Assembly: GCA_963582935.1 (NCBI GenBank)
Contig: CAUZSH010000069.1
Location: forward strand, 1-8,727
Origin: CAUZSH01 sp963582935
GTDB taxonomy: Bacteria > Pseudomonadota > Gammaproteobacteria > Francisellales > Francisellaceae
Length of the DNA: 8,727 bases
Reading direction: 5' to 3'
Below, one piece after another: positions 7,032 to 8,727 of the stretch (positions within the stretch are counted from its first letter, which is position 1; the number at the start of each line of letters is the position of its first letter). The translations under genes were made by a program, and so were the position numbers. A model generated the notes under the pieces. It worked only from the letters and a program-made list of their open reading frames with translations. It was not told the origin of the DNA and ran no database searches.

Positions 7032-7796
7032 TCATGCTTCCTTTTCTAATTGTTCTGTAAAATAACGGGTTAAGTGCCTTGCCGCTAAAGAAGGCGAACC
7101 TGTTTTTTCTAAAAAGGTCTCAGGATCTAACAGCTCACCTACCTTAATCCGATAATCAATTTTCCGCTTTGGCACTTTGTACCATTTGCTTTCTTTGCTT
7201 AAACCACTCTCGGTTGTGGTAATTCTAATCATTCTTGCCTTCGCTGGCAATCGCAGCGCAAGCTGTGCCGCCCCTCTTTGCAACTTAAGCGGCTTATTTG
7301 GCTTGGTGCGTGTCCCTTCCGGAAAAATAAGCAAGTTATTACCTGTACTCAATGAATCCCTCACCGAATCTAACAACTCGCCAGACTGACTATTTGGAAT
7401 ATATCCTGCTAAACGAATCACTTGATTCATATAGCGATTTTTCCATAAAGATTCTTTCACAATGATATTACATTGCGTTAATTGAGAAACAATCACCACA
7501 TAATCAATCAAGGTGGGATGATTGCAGATAAGAATAACGCCTTGATCCTTGATCAACTTATCAAAACCCTTAAAGGTATAGTTGATTAATCCCGTGTGGT
7601 GCATCATCCCACAAAAAAATTTAAAGGATAAATGAATCACATATTGAATACGCTGTATTTGCTTCGTTCTATCAGGTGTTACCCAACGAATCACGGGAAA
7701 AATAAGGTATGCGATAAAAAGGCTTCCTAGCCCAAACCCAACAAAGCAAAATCCTGTCGCAAATACACGCCACGCATAATTTATTTTGGTCTTCAT
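7032..7796 (-). CDS. apeD: ApeD-type PlsC-like acyltransferase
   Basis: This 254-residue protein is a membrane-bound lysophospholipid acyltransferase of the 1-acylglycerol-3-phosphate acyltransferase type. An N-terminal hydrophobic segment (about 12-36) anchors it. The catalytic HX4D motif is NHPTLID with His93 and Asp98, and the acceptor-binding motif FPEGTRT is at 158-164. It is likely to act at the cytoplasmic face of the inner membrane. Cluster context suggests that it acylates the polyene's lipid anchor instead of serving general phospholipid synthesis, but the substrates are not visible in the sequence. The ATG directly follows the apeC stop codon. Confidence 0.88.
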   Translation of the reverse strand: MKTKINYAWRVFATGFCFVGFGLGSLFIAYLIFPVIRWVTPDRTKQIQRIQYVIHLSFKFFCGMMHHTGLINYTFKGFDKLIKDQGVILICNHPTLIDYVVIVSQLTQCNIIVKESLWKNRYMNQVIRLAGYIPNSQSGELLDSVRDSLSTGNNLLIFPEGTRTKPNKPLKLQRGAAQLALRLPAKARMIRITTTESGLSKESKWYKVPKRKIDYRIKVGELLDPETFLEKTGSPSLAARHLTRYFTEQLEKEA

Positions 7797-8564
7797 TTAA
7801 GCTTGCTGCCACCTTATTGATTGCTGACAACCTTTTTGCAAGAGTATATCATTTTTTCCAAGCCACCATTGCAGAAACTCTAATGCTAAGAGCAATGAAT
7901 GAGAGCTTATCTCTTGATTTGATAGAAACTCAGCATTAAGTGCCCTGTCTCCAACTTCTGCGCGCCTTAATAAAAACGCCACCGCATATTGATGATTATT
8001 TGGCACCTTCAAAGGCGTAAATATTTCTGGAATATAATTGTCTCCCATCACCACAAGCACTTGATCACTTGGATGACCTTGCAACCATACTATCGCATCT
8101 AACATTCCCATTAAAAATGTACTATCCCCTGCGGCAATGGAGGTGCAATTTTGCTGCATCTTATGGATAATCGTATACAAACCCGATGCCGTATTATGCA
8201 CGGACTGCACAAAACTCATGGGAGACAAAAGTTCTTCTTGGCAAATACTTTGTAACAGGCTAATACTGTGATCTAATTCTCCATGCTGAGAACAAAAAAC
8301 AGCATAATCAATCTTTTGATCCTTGGTTGCCTGTGCTGCCACTTCGAGGCACATTTTACTTAATTGGCTACATCGTCGTTTAATCATTGGAGGAATGGCT
8401 TGAGTTTCTAATTTCATAGTACCTGATGGGCATACAGGATGGCTCGCCCATTGAATCCAATCATCTTTTGAAGTCAAATTTGGTGCCCATGCGCTCCAGC
8501 TTTCGATAACAATATTTGGCAACCCTGACATAGATTTTTTAGATATTGAGGAATTATCAAGCAT
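7797..8564 (-). CDS. apeC: ApeC-type ketosynthase-like chain-length factor
   Basis: The 255-residue protein corresponds to the N-terminal half of a beta-ketoacyl synthase (PF13723 type, annotated as beta-ketoacyl synthase chain length factor). Recognisable parts are ESWSAWAPNL near the N-terminus, FCSQHGEL (90-97), SFVQSVHNTASGLYTI (117-132) and IAAGDSTFLMG (143-153). In a full ketosynthase the active Cys would fall in the region of SVHNTASG; no such Cys is present, so it should be non-catalytic. The known partner is ApeO, forming a KS:CLF heterodimer; no ApeO gene is in this window. The ATG at 8564 has no clear Shine-Dalgarno. The alternative ATG at 8531 (Met12) lies closer to where I expect the family's N-terminus but also lacks one. 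It is the first gene of the operon as seen here. Confidence 0.82.
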   Translation of the reverse strand: MLDNSSISKKSMSGLPNIVIESWSAWAPNLTSKDDWIQWASHPVCPSGTMKLETQAIPPMIKRRCSQLSKMCLEVAAQATKDQKIDYAVFCSQHGELDHSISLLQSICQEELLSPMSFVQSVHNTASGLYTIIHKMQQNCTSIAAGDSTFLMGMLDAIVWLQGHPSDQVLVVMGDNYIPEIFTPLKVPNNHQYAVAFLLRRAEVGDRALNAEFLSNQEISSHSLLLALEFLQWWLGKNDILLQKGCQQSIRWQQA

Positions 8565-8603
8565 TGTAGCAAAAAAAGCCTATTATCACCATTTGAAGGT
8601 GAA

Positions 8604-8631
8604 TTTATATTTACAGAAATAGACTAATGAA
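8604..8631 (-). promoter_or_regulatory. Candidate sigma70-like promoter for the APE operon
   Basis: On the minus strand, TTCATT (8631-8626) and TATAAA (8609-8604) are separated by 16 bases. Transcription would start near 8597, about 33 bases before the apeC ATG at 8564. The -35 box is poor, so activation by a regulator or co-transcription from farther upstream is possible. A short inverted repeat, TCACC/GGTGA (8586-8590 with 8598-8602), lies just downstream and could be an operator or simply chance. Confidence 0.3.
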
Positions 8632-8727
8632 CCACCACTTCCTGAATATCCTCTTTCTGCTCTAAATAAGCGGTATATAACGAACAGGCTTACCAGAATC
8701 AACCTTGGAAATTATTGCAGCATCTGG
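8624..8727 (-). other. Possible end of an upstream gene, split between two frames
   Basis: Upstream of apeC the minus strand has a frame from the window edge to a TAG at 8662-8664 (ending KVDSGKPVRYIPLI). A second frame ends at a TAG at 8624-8626 (ending YLEQKEDIQEVVVH). Both have coding-like composition, and together they could be the frameshifted tail of one gene, or one of them could be chance. They are only about 21 codons each, so the support is weak and I assign no function. Confidence 0.2.

Noticed and set aside
6539..7049. Two overlapping plus-strand ORFs opposite the acyl carrier protein genes
   Set aside because: Both mirror the ACP genes, which show clear DSIDA phosphopantetheine motifs; the plus-strand translations are Ser- and Thr-rich with no family resemblance.
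8586..8602. Hairpin TCACC/GGTGA as a terminator for an upstream gene
   Set aside because: The stem is only 5 bp and neither strand has a proper T-run directly after it.
1..8727. CRISPR array, tRNA or rRNA genes
   Set aside because: No regularly spaced direct repeats, tRNA cloverleaf or rRNA-like sequence was seen on reading through both strands.

Overview
The window carries the proximal half of an aryl polyene (APE) pigment biosynthesis operon on the minus strand (about 840-8564). It is followed at its 3' side (left end, about 1-840) by roughly 0.8 kb of gene fragments and mobile-DNA debris. The base composition is AT-rich (about 40% GC by eye), the genes are densely packed, and the gene order matches the APE clusters of Gammaproteobacteria. 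The source is therefore probably a low-GC gammaproteobacterium or a close relative; Moraxellaceae- or Pasteurellaceae-like organisms would fit, but the genus cannot be fixed from the sequence.

Reading in the direction of transcription (right to left), the operon holds a ketosynthase-like chain-length factor (apeC), a PlsC-type acyltransferase (apeD), two acyl carrier proteins (apeE, apeF), a COG4648-type membrane protein (apeG), an AMP-forming acyl ligase (apeH), a hot-dog dehydratase (apeI), a glycosyltransferase-acyltransferase fusion (apeJ) and a MIO-type aromatic amino acid ammonia-lyase. Intergenic gaps run from a 4-base overlap to 17 bases, so this is almost certainly one transcript. 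A weak sigma70-like promoter lies before apeC, and a small hairpin with a T-run follows the lyase.

As a pathway, the lyase would make a cinnamate- or coumarate-type aryl starter acid. ApeH would activate it onto a carrier protein. The chain would be extended and dehydrated on ApeE/ApeF with ApeC and ApeI as auxiliary subunits, and ApeD/ApeJ would attach the polyene to a lipid or sugar-lipid anchor. The catalytic ketosynthase, ketoreductase, second dehydratase and exporter genes (apeK-R in known clusters) are not in the window. The cluster stops right after the lyase.

The left end is a patchwork. A stretch at about 20-125 can fold into a branched RNA resembling phage C4 antisense RNAs. It is followed by a small ORF with a good ribosome binding site (152-331), the C-terminal half of a serine recombinase lacking its catalytic domain (277-606, minus), and an unassigned, possibly prepilin-like, coding remnant (600-869, plus). 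These pieces suggest past phage and transposon activity next to, and perhaps at, the truncated side of the APE operon.
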